64,000 nucleotides of DNA from Gemmatimonadaceae bacterium. GTDB taxonomy: Bacteria > Gemmatimonadota > Gemmatimonadetes > Gemmatimonadales > Gemmatimonadaceae. The translations under genes and the position numbers were made by a program. The stretch covers positions 178,724 through 242,723 of the forward strand of contig JAICWO010000004.1 of NCBI GenBank assembly GCA_025934775.1, given 5' to 3'. The notes below the pieces were generated by a model. It searched no databases and had not been told where the DNA came from. It was given only the letters and a program-made list of their open reading frames with translations. Shown here one piece after another: positions 33,470 through 42,006 of the stretch (position 1 is the first letter of the stretch; every line of letters begins with the position of its first letter).

Positions 33470-36400
33470 TCAGTCCCCAGGTTCCGGCACCACCACCACC
33501 GCATGCGCCCGTTCCCTCGCCCCGAACCGCGCCGCCAAGCGCTCTCGCCACTCATCAAGAATCTCATAAATCGTCGGAATCACGACGAGCGTCAGAATCG
33601 TCGAGGTGATCACGCCGCCGATCACCGCGCGGCCGAGCGGCGCGCGGAAATCCGCGCCTTCGCCCAGGCCGAGCGCCACCGGGATCATGCCCGCGATCAA
33701 CGCGAGCGTCGTCATCAGAATTGGGCGCAGTCGAATGCGGCCGGCTTCGATCAACGCGTCGCGCCGGCTCACCCCGCGATCCTTGTGCGCCCACTTCGCG
33801 AAGTCGATGAGCAGAATGGCATTCTTCGCCACGATGCCCATCAGCAGAATCACGCCGATCAGGCTCATGAGGTTGAGCGTGTCGCGCGTGACAATCAGCG
33901 CGACCACCACGCCGATCAACGACAGCGGCAGCGAGATCAGGATCGCGAGCGGATCCAGGAAGGAGCCGAACTGCACGACGAGTATGAGATACATCAGCAT
34001 CACCGCGATCCCGAGCGCCGCGAAGATGCTGCCGAACACCTCGTTCTGACTTTCCGTTTGCCCGCCGGCCGACACGTGATAGCCCGCGGGCAGCCGGATC
34101 TGGTTCACGCGCTTCATGACCTCGGACGAGACGTTGCCGAACGACGCGCCTTGTGTATTCGCGCCAATCGTCACGACGCGCTGCCGCTGATAGTGATCGA
34201 TCTGCGACGGTCCGCTGCTCGGCGTGATCTCGGCCACCTGTCCGAGGGGGACGAATGAGGCGGTGCCCGCGGGAACGGTGCCCGTGCCCGCCGCGGGCGC
34301 AGGCTGCGCCGGCGGCGTGACGACCACCGGAAGCTGCGCGAGATCCGCGGCGTTCTGGCGCGCCGACGCGGCGAGCCGCACGTGCACGTACCGTGAGATG
34401 CCGGCCGGATCGACCCACGTCCCCGCGTCCACCCCCGCGAACGCGAAGCGCAGCGACGACGCGAGCTGACTCAGGCTCACGCCGAGCACGCCCGCCAGCC
34501 CGCGGTTCACGCGGACGTTGAACTCCGGCTTCTGCCCGCGCGTCGACAGTCCCACGTCGACCGCGCCCGGAACGGACGCCACGACCTTCTCGATCTCTTC
34601 CGCGTACTGATTGAGAATATTCTGATCGGGCCCCTGGAGCTGGAGCTGCAGCTCCTTCTGCGCGCCGCCAAAGCCGGACGCGTACGTGTACGCCGTCGCC
34701 CCGCCGACCGCGCGCATTTCCGTGCGGAGCGTCTGCGCGAGATCCTCCTGGCTGATCGAGCGCTGGCTCTTCGGTACGAGACGCACGTAGATCGAACCCG
34801 CGTCCACCTCGCCGGAGCCCGACGAGCTGCCCGTCGTGGTGTACGTGTACGCCACTTCCTTGTGCGCGCGAACGAGTCGCGCAATCTCTTCCGACTTGAG
34901 CGTCGTGTAATCGAGGCTCGAGCCCGGCGGCGTCTCGATCGCGATGTTCAACTCGCTCTGGTCGCTCACCGGTACGAACGCGAATCCGCCGATCACGATC
35001 TGGAGCACGATCGCTCCGATGAACGACGCGATCGCGAGGCCGACCATCGTCCACCGGTGGTCGAGCGCCCACGCGATCAGCCCCTTGTAGCGCTCCGCCT
35101 GCCGGTCGAACCAGAGGTTGAACCGCTCGAGCGCCCGCGCCACGGCGTTGCGGCGGTCGTGTGCTTCGAGCTGCGGATCGGGCCAGTACGCCGACAGCAT
35201 CGGGTCGAGCGAGAACGACACGAACAGCGACACGAGCACCGCGCAGGCGATCGTGAGCGCGAATGGCTTGAACCACTGCCCCGCGATCCCCGGCATGAAG
35301 CCAACCGGGACGAACACCGCCACGATCGAGAACGTCGTCGCCGCGACGGCGAGCCCGATCTCGTCCGTGCCCTCGTGCGCGGCGTGCATGTGATCGGCGC
35401 CCATTTCCACGTGTCGCACGATGTTCTCGCGCACCACGATCGCGTCGTCGATCAGAATACCGATCGCGAGCGAGAGCCCGAGCAGCGACATCGTGTTGAG
35501 CGTGAAGCCAAAGATCAGCAGCGGCACGAATGACGCGAGCACCGATACCGGGAGGGCCAATCCCGTGATGACCGTCGAGCGCCACGAGTTGAGGAACAGG
35601 AACACGACGAGCACGGTCAGCACCGCGCCTTCGACGAGCGCCTCCTCCACATTGTGCACCGACGCGCTCACGCGCGCGCCCGCATCGCGCACCACCTCGA
35701 TGTGCGTGCCCGGCGGCATCGACGGCGCGAGCTGCGCCACGCGCTGCTTGATCGCAGTCGCGACGGCCGTCGTGCTGTACTCGCGCGATTTGACGATGTC
35801 GAGTCCGATCGCCTGCGTGCCGTTGTACAACGCCGCGGACTTGGGCTCCGCCGCGCCGGCCGAGACGTCGGCGACCTGCCCGAGCGTGATGAGCTGCCCG
35901 TTTCGCTGCGAGATCACCATGCTCGCGAAGTCTTCCGGCCGCTCGAATCGTCCTTCGAGCCGGATCGACCGCTGTTGCAGCGGACTATTCACGTTGCCGA
36001 CCGGCGCCGCGAGATTCTGCGCGCGCAGCGAGTTCACCACCTGATCGATGCCGACGCCCAGCGCCGCGAGATCGGTCGGCCGCACGTCGACGTTGAGCTG
36101 CGCGCTGTCGCCGCCGACCACGTTCACCTGCGCCACGCCGCCGATCGCGCGCAGCTCGCCCGCGATCGCCTGGTCGGCAAGCTGCGTGAGCTGCGGCGGC
36201 GAGAGCACCGACGACGTGATCGCGAGCGACACGATCGGCAGGTCGTTGGGATCGAACCGCTGAATCAGCGGCTCGAGGATCTCCGCCGGAAGCTGCGCGC
36301 GCACGGCGGACAGCGCGTCGCGCATGTCCTGCGTCGCCTGATCGACGGGCTTCGAGTAGACGAATTGCACGATGATCTGCGCGAAGCCGTCCGTCGACGT

Positions 36401-36646
36401 CGAGTTGATCTTGTCGACGCCGCTGATGCCGGAGATCTGATCCTCGAGCCGCGTGACCACTTCCCGCTCGACCACGTCCGGCGCCGCGCCAGGATACGCG
36501 ATCCCCATGAACACGATCGGCGCATCGATGTCCGGAAACTCGTCGGTGTCCAATCGCGCGAGCGACGCGAGACCAAACACGACCAGCGCGATCATCGTGA
36601 CGACGGTGACGATCGGCCGGCGAATTGCGAAATCAGAGATGAACAT
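33470..36646 (-). CDS. RND efflux pump inner-membrane subunit (second copy, no adaptor)
   Basis: 1058 residues, with AGAGGA a few bases before the ATG at 36646. Same family and layout as the pump at 20257-23544 (FAIRRPIVTVVTMIALVVFG; GILIDDAIVVREN; NAILLIDFAKWAHKD). Many long identical stretches point to an old duplication. Differences include a Pro/Ala/Gly linker in the second periplasmic loop (TPPAQPAPAAGTGTVPAG) and the lack of the extra hydrophobic stretch. No adaptor, channel or regulator gene adjoins it, so it may borrow partners from the other operon. It is divergent from an MFS pseudogene. Confidence 0.93.
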   Translation of the reverse strand: MFISDFAIRRPIVTVVTMIALVVFGLASLARLDTDEFPDIDAPIVFMGIAYPGAAPDVVEREVVTRLEDQISGISGVDKINSTSTDGFAQIIVQFVYSKPVDQATQDMRDALSAVRAQLPAEILEPLIQRFDPNDLPIVSLAITSSVLSPPQLTQLADQAIAGELRAIGGVAQVNVVGGDSAQLNVDVRPTDLAALGVGIDQVVNSLRAQNLAAPVGNVNSPLQQRSIRLEGRFERPEDFASMVISQRNGQLITLGQVADVSAGAAEPKSAALYNGTQAIGLDIVKSREYSTTAVATAIKQRVAQLAPSMPPGTHIEVVRDAGARVSASVHNVEEALVEGAVLTVLVVFLFLNSWRSTVITGLALPVSVLASFVPLLIFGFTLNTMSLLGLSLAIGILIDDAIVVRENIVRHVEMGADHMHAAHEGTDEIGLAVAATTFSIVAVFVPVGFMPGIAGQWFKPFALTIACAVLVSLFVSFSLDPMLSAYWPDPQLEAHDRRNAVARALERFNLWFDRQAERYKGLIAWALDHRWTMVGLAIASFIGAIVLQIVIGGFAFVPVSDQSELNIAIETPPGSSLDYTTLKSEEIARLVRAHKEVAYTYTTTGSSSGSGEVDAGSIYVRLVPKSQRSISQEDLAQTLRTEMRAVGGATAYTYASGFGGAQKELQLQLQGPDQNILNQYAEEIEKVVASVPGAVDVGLSTRGQKPEFNVRVNRGLAGVLGVSLSQLASSLRFAFAGVDAGTWVDPAGISRYVHVRLAASARQNAADLAQLPVVVTPPAQPAPAAGTGTVPAGTASFVPLGQVAEITPSSGPSQIDHYQRQRVVTIGANTQGASFGNVSSEVMKRVNQIRLPAGYHVSAGGQTESQNEVFGSIFAALGIAVMLMYLILVVQFGSFLDPLAILISLPLSLIGVVVALIVTRDTLNLMSLIGVILLMGIVAKNAILLIDFAKWAHKDRGVSRRDALIEAGRIRLRPILMTTLALIAGMIPVALGLGEGADFRAPLGRAVIGGVITSTILTLVVIPTIYEILDEWRERLAARFGARERAHAVVVVPEPGD

Positions 36647-36671
36647 GTTGACGTCCTCTGCCGCAACATAA

Positions 36672-36941
36672 ATGCCCGATCTGCTTCGCGCTCTGCGATC
36701 CCGGAATTATCGCCTCTTCTTCGGCGGGCAGAGCGTTTCGCTGATCGGAACGTGGATCACGCGCATCTCGCGCATCGTGTTCGGATTCTCGCACGTGCTC
36801 TGGCTGTCGCTCGTCGTACTGCTGTTCGTCGGCGCCGGGACGATGAATCGAGACGGCGTCGACGAACACGATTCTTCAAACAATCGTCGAAGAGAAGCTG
36901 CGCGGACGCGTGATGGCTTTCTATACGATGGCGTTTCTCGC
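36672..36941 (+). pseudogene. Decayed MFS transporter gene
   Basis: It starts like an MFS exporter (LLRALRSRNYRLFFGGQSVSLIGTWITRI) but after 32 residues jumps to a later part (VFGFSHVLWLSLVVLLFVGAG), so several hundred bases are missing. Downstream the frame shifts: in another frame one reads ASTNTILQTIV then EEKLRGRVMAFYTMAFLAG and a stop, which is the family's conserved mid-to-late loop. The rest of the C-terminal half is gone. It is an inactivated remnant carrying at least one large deletion, one small indel and a 3' truncation. Confidence 0.8.
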
Positions 36942-36962
36942 CGGATGATCGCCGGCCCGCGG

Positions 36963-38330
36963 CTATAGCCCCCGGGCCGGCGTCACCGTCTGAACGACCA
37001 GAATCGCGTCGTAGTCCTTCGGCAGCTCGATCGGTGTTTCGAATGACTCTGCGAGTTGGGGCACGTAGATGTCGCTGATCAGCCGAATCGGCCGCGGGCC
37101 ATGCAGCCAGGCGCCAGCCGTATCCGATGGCAACTTCCGCACGTCGAGGAAGTACGCCGGACTCCCGGCGCGCGCGAGCACTTCTTCATACGTGCCGGGA
37201 CGCGGCTGCTGCACGTCGAGATCCGAGTAGCGACCCTGCTGCGACTCGCCGGTTTGCCGGTTGAACGACGGCTGGCGCGCGCGAATGCGTCCGTTGCCGA
37301 TCGCGAATCCAATCGCGCGATACCGTTCGCCGAGCTGCTGGCCCAACGCGAGGCCCATCTGCGGCACCTTCTCCTGGAGATTGATCCGGCCGATCTCCAC
37401 GTCTCCGCCCCACACGAGCAGCTTCGCGTCGCTCCCGAGACGACTCGCGAGATACATCGTGTGCGCCGCGACGCCCTCGTGCCGCGGCATGTGCCGCAGC
37501 CCGATCTCGACGTGATGCTTGACGAGATCCGCCATCTCCTCGGCGAAGGCGAGATCGGCCGCCGCGCGCGATCCGCTGCGCACGGCGTGCAGCCGATTCG
37601 TCACGCTGTCGAGCGCCGCGGCCGTGATTCCGCGGCAGCGATTCCAGAACGTGCTGTCGGACGCGCGCCCCTCCAATCCCCAGTGCGCCGCCTCGTCCTG
37701 CGCGACGCACGTGTATGAGCGGCGAAGCCACGCGTTCAGCGAAGCGCCCATCTCGGAATCAGGAAGCGTGGTGATGGTACGCACCGCATGGGCGGCGGTC
37801 GGAATCTCGAAGCCATAGAAGCCGACCTGCTTGTCAGGGTGCGACTGATTCCACCCGCGCATCGCGTTCACCAGCCCGAGCATCTCCTGCGTCTCCCATT
37901 GCGAGGAGCCGAGGGTGCGGAGCAGGCGGCGCGGATCGCCGACACCGTTCCGAACGAAACGGTCGAGATCCATCGCCTCGGGCATCGACGCCTGGATGGC
38001 GAGCCCCTTCACGCCCGCGGTATCGGCCAGCGCGAAGAGCAGCCGTCGTATGAGAATTGGAAACTCGTGCGTGCCTTCCGTCAGCTCGCTGACGCCGATG
38101 ATGCGCGCGTCGCCGGCGATCGCGGCGGCGCTGGCGCGGTCCTGGGCGGATTCGACGGAATCCGTGGCGGAGAGCGCGAGCACGTGGTTCGTGACCCAGT
38201 GCAGCGCGGCCGACGCGGAATCGGTGAGCGCGACGTTGGGCGTCGGCGGCGGTGGCGGCGGCGCTTTCGTGCACGCGGCGAGTGCGATACCGGCGGCGGC
38301 AGCAGCGGCGAGAATGGTACGCGTGTTCAT
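36963..38330 (-). CDS. Erythromycin-esterase-family lipoprotein, probably catalytically dead
   Basis: 455 residues from the ATG at 38330. The lipoprotein signal ends LAACTK, followed by a Pro run. The Ere fold is recognisable, but the active site is altered. The family GEATHGTHEF motif reads SELTEGTHEF, with Glu in place of the catalytic His (His46 in EreB). The later WAHNGHV-type motif reads WGGDVEI, losing both His (His285 and His288 in EreB). It is therefore unlikely to open macrolide rings and may be a binding or scaffolding protein. Neighbours (MFS remnant, LysR) do not clarify the role. Confidence 0.8.
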   Translation of the reverse strand: MNTRTILAAAAAAGIALAACTKAPPPPPPTPNVALTDSASAALHWVTNHVLALSATDSVESAQDRASAAAIAGDARIIGVSELTEGTHEFPILIRRLLFALADTAGVKGLAIQASMPEAMDLDRFVRNGVGDPRRLLRTLGSSQWETQEMLGLVNAMRGWNQSHPDKQVGFYGFEIPTAAHAVRTITTLPDSEMGASLNAWLRRSYTCVAQDEAAHWGLEGRASDSTFWNRCRGITAAALDSVTNRLHAVRSGSRAAADLAFAEEMADLVKHHVEIGLRHMPRHEGVAAHTMYLASRLGSDAKLLVWGGDVEIGRINLQEKVPQMGLALGQQLGERYRAIGFAIGNGRIRARQPSFNRQTGESQQGRYSDLDVQQPRPGTYEEVLARAGSPAYFLDVRKLPSDTAGAWLHGPRPIRLISDIYVPQLAESFETPIELPKDYDAILVVQTVTPARGL

Positions 38331-38358
38331 GGTTCCGGGGTGTGTCGCAACGTGAATA

Positions 38359-39288
38359 CTACGGCTCTCGAATCCCTGCGTCTCCCGACGCATCGGCGAC
38401 GGCTCGCATCGTGTCCTCCTCGAGCAACGCCGACAGCTCGCGCGACGAGGCCGTCGGCGCTCGCCCCACGAGCGTCAGCCGCGTGAGCTGTCGCACGATT
38501 CTCATTCCCTGCACCGGCACGATCACAATCCGTCCGAGCTCGAGTTGGTCCGCGGCCGCCGCCCGGGACACGATGGCAAGGCCGAGGCCCGCGGCGACGC
38601 CTTGCTTCATGGCCTCCGTACCACCGACACGCATCGTCCGGCTCAACCGTACGCCGAATTTCGCCAGCGCTCGTTGCGTGACGACGCGGGTGCCCGATCC
38701 GGGCTCGCGAACCAGGAACGGTTCGCTCGCCAGCTCGTGGACCGTCGCTCCCGCCGCGAATGGGTGGTCCGGCGGGGCGATGACCACTAATTCGTCGTCG
38801 CGCCATGCGTGAACGTGAACCCTCGAATCTGCGATCGGCCCTTCGACCAAGGCGACATCTACGTGCCACTGAAGCAGCATTTTGAGCACCGATCGCGTAT
38901 TGGCGCTCATCGCGCGAATTCGGATTCCGGGATGTCTCGTGTGGAACCGACCCAGAACGCGCGGCAGGATGTACGTCGCGATCGTGGTGCTGGCCGCGAT
39001 CCGAAGCACGCCGCGCTTCATTCCCCGCAGCTCGCGAAGCTCCTGCTCCGCTGCACGCTCGACGCCAAACAGCTCCTTCGCGCGTGCGTACAGTGTCGTG
39101 CCAGCATCGGTCAGCTTGACCGTACGGCTGCTCCGGTCGAACAACGGAACGTGCAGCCGCTTCTCCAACTCGTTGATCGACTTGGAGATCGCCGGCTGAC
39201 TGAGATTGAGCGCAGCTGCCGCTTTCGTGAACCCGCCACAGTCGACGACTGCGGCAAACAGTCGCAGATGATGCAGGTTCATTGTCAT
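38359..39288 (-). CDS. LysR-family regulator, divergent from yeiH-like gene
   Basis: 309 residues. Winged HTH at the N-terminus (LHHLRLFAAVVDCGGFTKAAAALNLSQPAISKSINELEKRLHVPLFDRSSRTVKLTDAG) followed by a periplasmic-binding-like effector domain of normal length. The ATG at 39288 (or 39282) lies inside a palindrome shared with the divergent gene, consistent with LysR autoregulation. The yeiE-yeiH arrangement of enterobacteria is the same, and there the regulator controls the adjacent UPF0324 transporter. The effector is unknown; sulfite/sulfate is a reasonable guess by analogy. Confidence 0.93.
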   Translation of the reverse strand: MTMNLHHLRLFAAVVDCGGFTKAAAALNLSQPAISKSINELEKRLHVPLFDRSSRTVKLTDAGTTLYARAKELFGVERAAEQELRELRGMKRGVLRIAASTTIATYILPRVLGRFHTRHPGIRIRAMSANTRSVLKMLLQWHVDVALVEGPIADSRVHVHAWRDDELVVIAPPDHPFAAGATVHELASEPFLVREPGSGTRVVTQRALAKFGVRLSRTMRVGGTEAMKQGVAAGLGLAIVSRAAAADQLELGRIVIVPVQGMRIVRQLTRLTLVGRAPTASSRELSALLEEDTMRAVADASGDAGIREP

Positions 39289-39308
39289 ATCCTATAGTAA
39301 TGGATATG
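39286..39308. promoter_or_regulatory. LysR-type operator palindrome
   Basis: CATATCC (39286-39292) and GGATATG (39302-39308) are perfect 7-bp inverted arms with a 9-bp AT-rich spacer, at the start codon of the LysR gene and 50 bp before the divergent transporter gene. This is the geometry of an LTTR recognition site. Confidence 0.55.
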
Positions 39309-39357
39309 TGCAAATAATGTATTGGCGTTATGTATGTGGCGCCCGCTACGATGCGAA

Positions 39358-40401
39358 ATGTCAATCTCCGTCGAGCTCCGCTCCGGCGTAACCGCACACC
39401 GGGCCCTCCGCCTGCTGCCTGGCATCGCGGCGTCCGTCGTCGTTTCACTCCTCGCAATCGCCGCCGGTCGGCTCGAGACCTGGGTCTTGGGTCGAGCCAT
39501 CATCGAGCCGCTCGTGCTCGCGATACTCATCGGAATGGTCCTGCGAACCGCACGCGGACAACGCGTCCGTGAAGATCCCGGCGTCACGTTCGTCGCCAAG
39601 GACCTTCTGGAGCTCGCGGTCTGCCTGCTCGGCGCCACGATGGACATCCCGCGGCTGTTCGCGTCCGGGCCGGCCCTCGCCATCGGGATCGTCGGCCTCG
39701 TCACGGCGGCGCTCGTGATCGGCTTCGGCATCGGGCGCTTGGCCGGCCTCTCGCCCAAGCTCGCGACACTCGTCGCCTGCGGGAATGCGGTCTGCGGCAA
39801 TTCTGCGATCGCCGCCGTCGCGCCGGTCATCGGCGCCGATCGCGAAGACGTCGCCGCGTCGATCGCGCTCACGGCGGTGCTCGGCGTCGGACTCGTCCTC
39901 GCGCTCCCGCTACTCGCGCACCCGCTCCGCCTCTCCGACTATCAGTACGGCGAGCTCGCCGGACTCACGGTGTACGCCGTTCCGCAGGTGCTCGCCGCCG
40001 CGTTCGCGGTCAGCCCCTTGAGCGGACAGGTGGCCACCGCGGTGAAGCTCGGGCGCGTGCTCATGCTCGGTCCCGTCGTCGCGTTCTTCGCGCTGCGCAA
40101 CGGCGACGCGAGCGCGGCCGCGAAGGGCAAGCAGTCGCCGCTGCGCTACGTCCCGTGGTTCGTGATCGGGTTCGTCGTCCTGGCGACGCTGCGCTCCGTC
40201 CGGCTGGTCCCGGACGACGAGGCCGCCATCGCCAGAGCCGTGGCTGGTTGGCTCACGATCGCGGCAATGGCGGCGTTGGGGCTCGGTGTCGACGTGCGAT
40301 CGGTGCGGCGCGTCGGCGCCCGCGTTGCGATCGCGGTCGGCGGATGCCTCGCCGCGATCATGGTGCTCGCGATCGGGCTGATCCGCCTCGCCGGAATTTA
40401 G
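39358..40401 (+). CDS. YeiH/UPF0324-family membrane transporter (PSE family)
   Basis: 347 residues from the ATG at 39358. About ten transmembrane helices are visible, with the family motif LATLVACGNAVCGNSAIAAVAPVIGA containing paired Cys near residue 140, and LGVDVRSVRRVG near the end. UPF0324/YeiH proteins are putative sulfate or anion exporters. One experimentally linked relative is involved in sulfate release during taurine use. Its divergence from a LysR gene matches the yeiE-yeiH pair. With the SsuD-like gene at 8426-9475 it is a second possible sulfur-metabolism gene in the window. Confidence 0.9.
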   Translation: MSISVELRSGVTAHRALRLLPGIAASVVVSLLAIAAGRLETWVLGRAIIEPLVLAILIGMVLRTARGQRVREDPGVTFVAKDLLELAVCLLGATMDIPRLFASGPALAIGIVGLVTAALVIGFGIGRLAGLSPKLATLVACGNAVCGNSAIAAVAPVIGADREDVAASIALTAVLGVGLVLALPLLAHPLRLSDYQYGELAGLTVYAVPQVLAAAFAVSPLSGQVATAVKLGRVLMLGPVVAFFALRNGDASAAAKGKQSPLRYVPWFVIGFVVLATLRSVRLVPDDEAAIARAVAGWLTIAAMAALGLGVDVRSVRRVGARVAIAVGGCLAAIMVLAIGLIRLAGI

Positions 40402-40411
40402 CGAAGTAGAA

Positions 40412-40945
40412 TTACAGTTTCACCAGCGCCGCCGCCCACTGCGCGCCGTCCGTGTCATCCTGGTACAGCTTGTCCAGGTCCACCGCCACGCCCGCGCCTT
40501 GGCGGCTGATCGCGAACCGATCCATGTTCCGCGTCGCGCGGCCGCTCCCCGCCTCGTACGTGCCGTCCGGCTGGAACTTGGAGTGGTGCTTCGGGCACTG
40601 AAACTCGCGGTCCTTGTCGTTCCACTTGAGCGCCGTGTTCTGGTGCGGGCACGAGAGATCGAACGCGTACATCGCGTTCTGCCAACGCACGAGGATGACT
40701 TCGTTGTCCTTGTCGATCTGCGCACCATCGGTGACCGGGACAGCGTAGGAGCGCATGCTTCCGCTCGTGCCGTCAGCCGACGTGAACTCGAGCGGCATCG
40801 CGAGCGCCGTGCTCTTGTTGACGCCCACCGCGATCATCGCTCCCGCAACACTCAGAAAACTGTCGCGCAGAAAACGCCGGCGGTCTCGGGGCATGAAGCA
40901 GCCCTGCTCGTCGCACTCGGCGTGAATGTTCGATTCCTCAGACAT
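40412..40945 (-). CDS. Rieske [2Fe-2S] protein with Tat-type leader
   Basis: 177 residues. The N-terminus holds a twin-arginine motif (DRRRFLRDSF) followed by a short hydrophobic stretch, so it is exported folded and may remain anchored. The cluster ligands are CPH ... CPKHH, i.e. C-x-H and C-x2-H separated by 17 residues. Two extra Cys lie before the Tat motif (AECDEQGCFM). It resembles the QcrA/arsenite-oxidase small subunit size class more than dioxygenase ferredoxins. No cytochrome b or oxidase catalytic subunit adjoins it, so the redox partner is unknown. It converges with the yeiH-like gene, 10 bp away. Confidence 0.9.
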   Translation of the reverse strand: MSEESNIHAECDEQGCFMPRDRRRFLRDSFLSVAGAMIAVGVNKSTALAMPLEFTSADGTSGSMRSYAVPVTDGAQIDKDNEVILVRWQNAMYAFDLSCPHQNTALKWNDKDREFQCPKHHSKFQPDGTYEAGSGRATRNMDRFAISRQGAGVAVDLDKLYQDDTDGAQWAAALVKL

Positions 40946-41168
40946 GGATAACGGCCTCCGTCGGCCTGGACACTCGAGTCCGGTCGAAACTCTGCTGCGT
41001 GTCGTTTTCGGTATTTGCGGCGAGCTGGAAGGGAGTCGCTCGCCCTCAACGCTTTACCCCGTAATGCGCACCGCGTGCCGCGTGCGCCAAAGCAGGTAAG
41101 GCGTTCATTCACTGGTATTTACGCTTGGAGCCGACAAAACGTTCGCGCGCCGATTGTCCACGGCGCGA

Positions 41169-41202
41169 GACGACCCCGTCCGAGCCGCCGGACGGGGTCG
41201 TC
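41169..41202 (-). terminator. Long hairpin after the third DUF4142 gene
   Basis: A 14-bp perfect stem (41169-41182 with 41189-41202) with a 6-nt loop lies 17 bp beyond the stop codon. No clear T-tract follows on either strand. It is probably a terminator or 3' stabiliser. The remaining bases up to the Rieske start at 40945 show no convincing gene. Confidence 0.6.
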
Positions 41203-41219
41203 GTCGCAATCAGCAGATC

Positions 41220-41888
41220 CTACTTCTTGTTCGTACCGCCGCTCGGTGCGCCGAGCTCACCCTGAAGCTTCTGTGCGCGGTCCAGATGCTTCTGCAATTC
41301 GGGAAGGCTCTTCTGCAGCAATGCCTTCACCTGCGGATTCAGCGCGGCCTGCTCCGCCTGCTGCACATCCGCGATGTCCGACTGGTGATCCTGCGCCTCG
41401 TGATTCACGAACGCGGTATCGCGGTCCTTGCCATTGAGTGATTTCAGATGATCGAGCGTGTGCGCCGTCTCCTGCGCGGAGGTGTCGTTCGGCGGAGTTT
41501 GCGGTGTCAGAGATGTCTTCTTCGCCACGGTGCGCACGTCCATCATGCTTTGGCTGTGGTCGTGATCGAGTAGCCGAGCGTACGCTTTCACCGACGCATT
41601 CGTCCCGTTCGCGATCATGTATTTCGCGATCGCCACTTCGGCCGAGTCGCCGCTCAGCTCTTTGCCGAGGATGCTCGCGTCGTTCAGCCCGGTCGGCGCC
41701 GTCTTCGTCGTGTCCGCCGCGCCGGCGCCGCCGAGGGTGTCGTGTCCGATGGTGCCCGAGTCGCCCATCGCCGATGCCGGCCCCTGCGCGGCGGCGCTCT
41801 CCATCGAGTTGTTATTCGAGCTCTTGCATGCGATCATGCCGCTCGCCACGAGCACGGCCACGCCGGCGCGATGAAGGGTGCGCGTCAT
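41220..41888 (-). CDS. DUF4142-family lipoprotein (third copy)
   Basis: 222 residues, with CGGAGGAATTCGA before the ATG at 41888. The lipoprotein Cys lies in GMIACKSS. The linker is Ser/Asn/Gly rich. The helical domain reads ISxGLNDASILGKELSGDSAEVAIAKYMIANGTNASVKAYARLLDHDHSQSMMDVRTVAKKTSLTPQ in parts, with the D-H-D-H version of the family motif and PPNDT shared with the second copy at 31367-32038. The C-terminus is basic (GGTNKK). It is an independent unit bounded by hairpins at 41169-41202 and 41951-41985. Confidence 0.88.
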   Translation of the reverse strand: MTRTLHRAGVAVLVASGMIACKSSNNNSMESAAAQGPASAMGDSGTIGHDTLGGAGAADTTKTAPTGLNDASILGKELSGDSAEVAIAKYMIANGTNASVKAYARLLDHDHSQSMMDVRTVAKKTSLTPQTPPNDTSAQETAHTLDHLKSLNGKDRDTAFVNHEAQDHQSDIADVQQAEQAALNPQVKALLQKSLPELQKHLDRAQKLQGELGAPSGGTNKK

Positions 41889-41950
41889 TCGAATTCCTCC
41901 GGTGTGGGTTCACGAACCCATCACCTGCAAGCTCCGCGCAACGCGCAATA

Positions 41951-41990
41951 AAGAACGCCGGCTGCGCTTCGCAGCCGGCGTTCTTTCTCA
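41951..41990 (-). terminator. Intrinsic terminator after the Asp-rich lipoprotein gene
   Basis: A 15-bp perfect stem (41951-41965 with 41971-41985) with loop GCTTC. T-rich flanks are present on both strands (TTCTTT on each side), so it can act in both directions. It lies 17-56 bp beyond the stop of the lipoprotein gene at 42007. Confidence 0.85.
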
Positions 41991-42006
41991 TGGCATGGCG
42001 TGCGAA

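Noticed and set aside
33324-33569. Small plus-strand ORF across the hairpin array
   Set aside because: Its start lies in the palindromic block and its end is antisense to the RND gene. The composition follows the repeats.
40946-41168. Possible RNA gene or small ORF upstream of the Rieske gene
   Set aside because: No conserved fold, tRNA cloverleaf or ribosome site could be found by eye. It remains an empty intergenic stretch.
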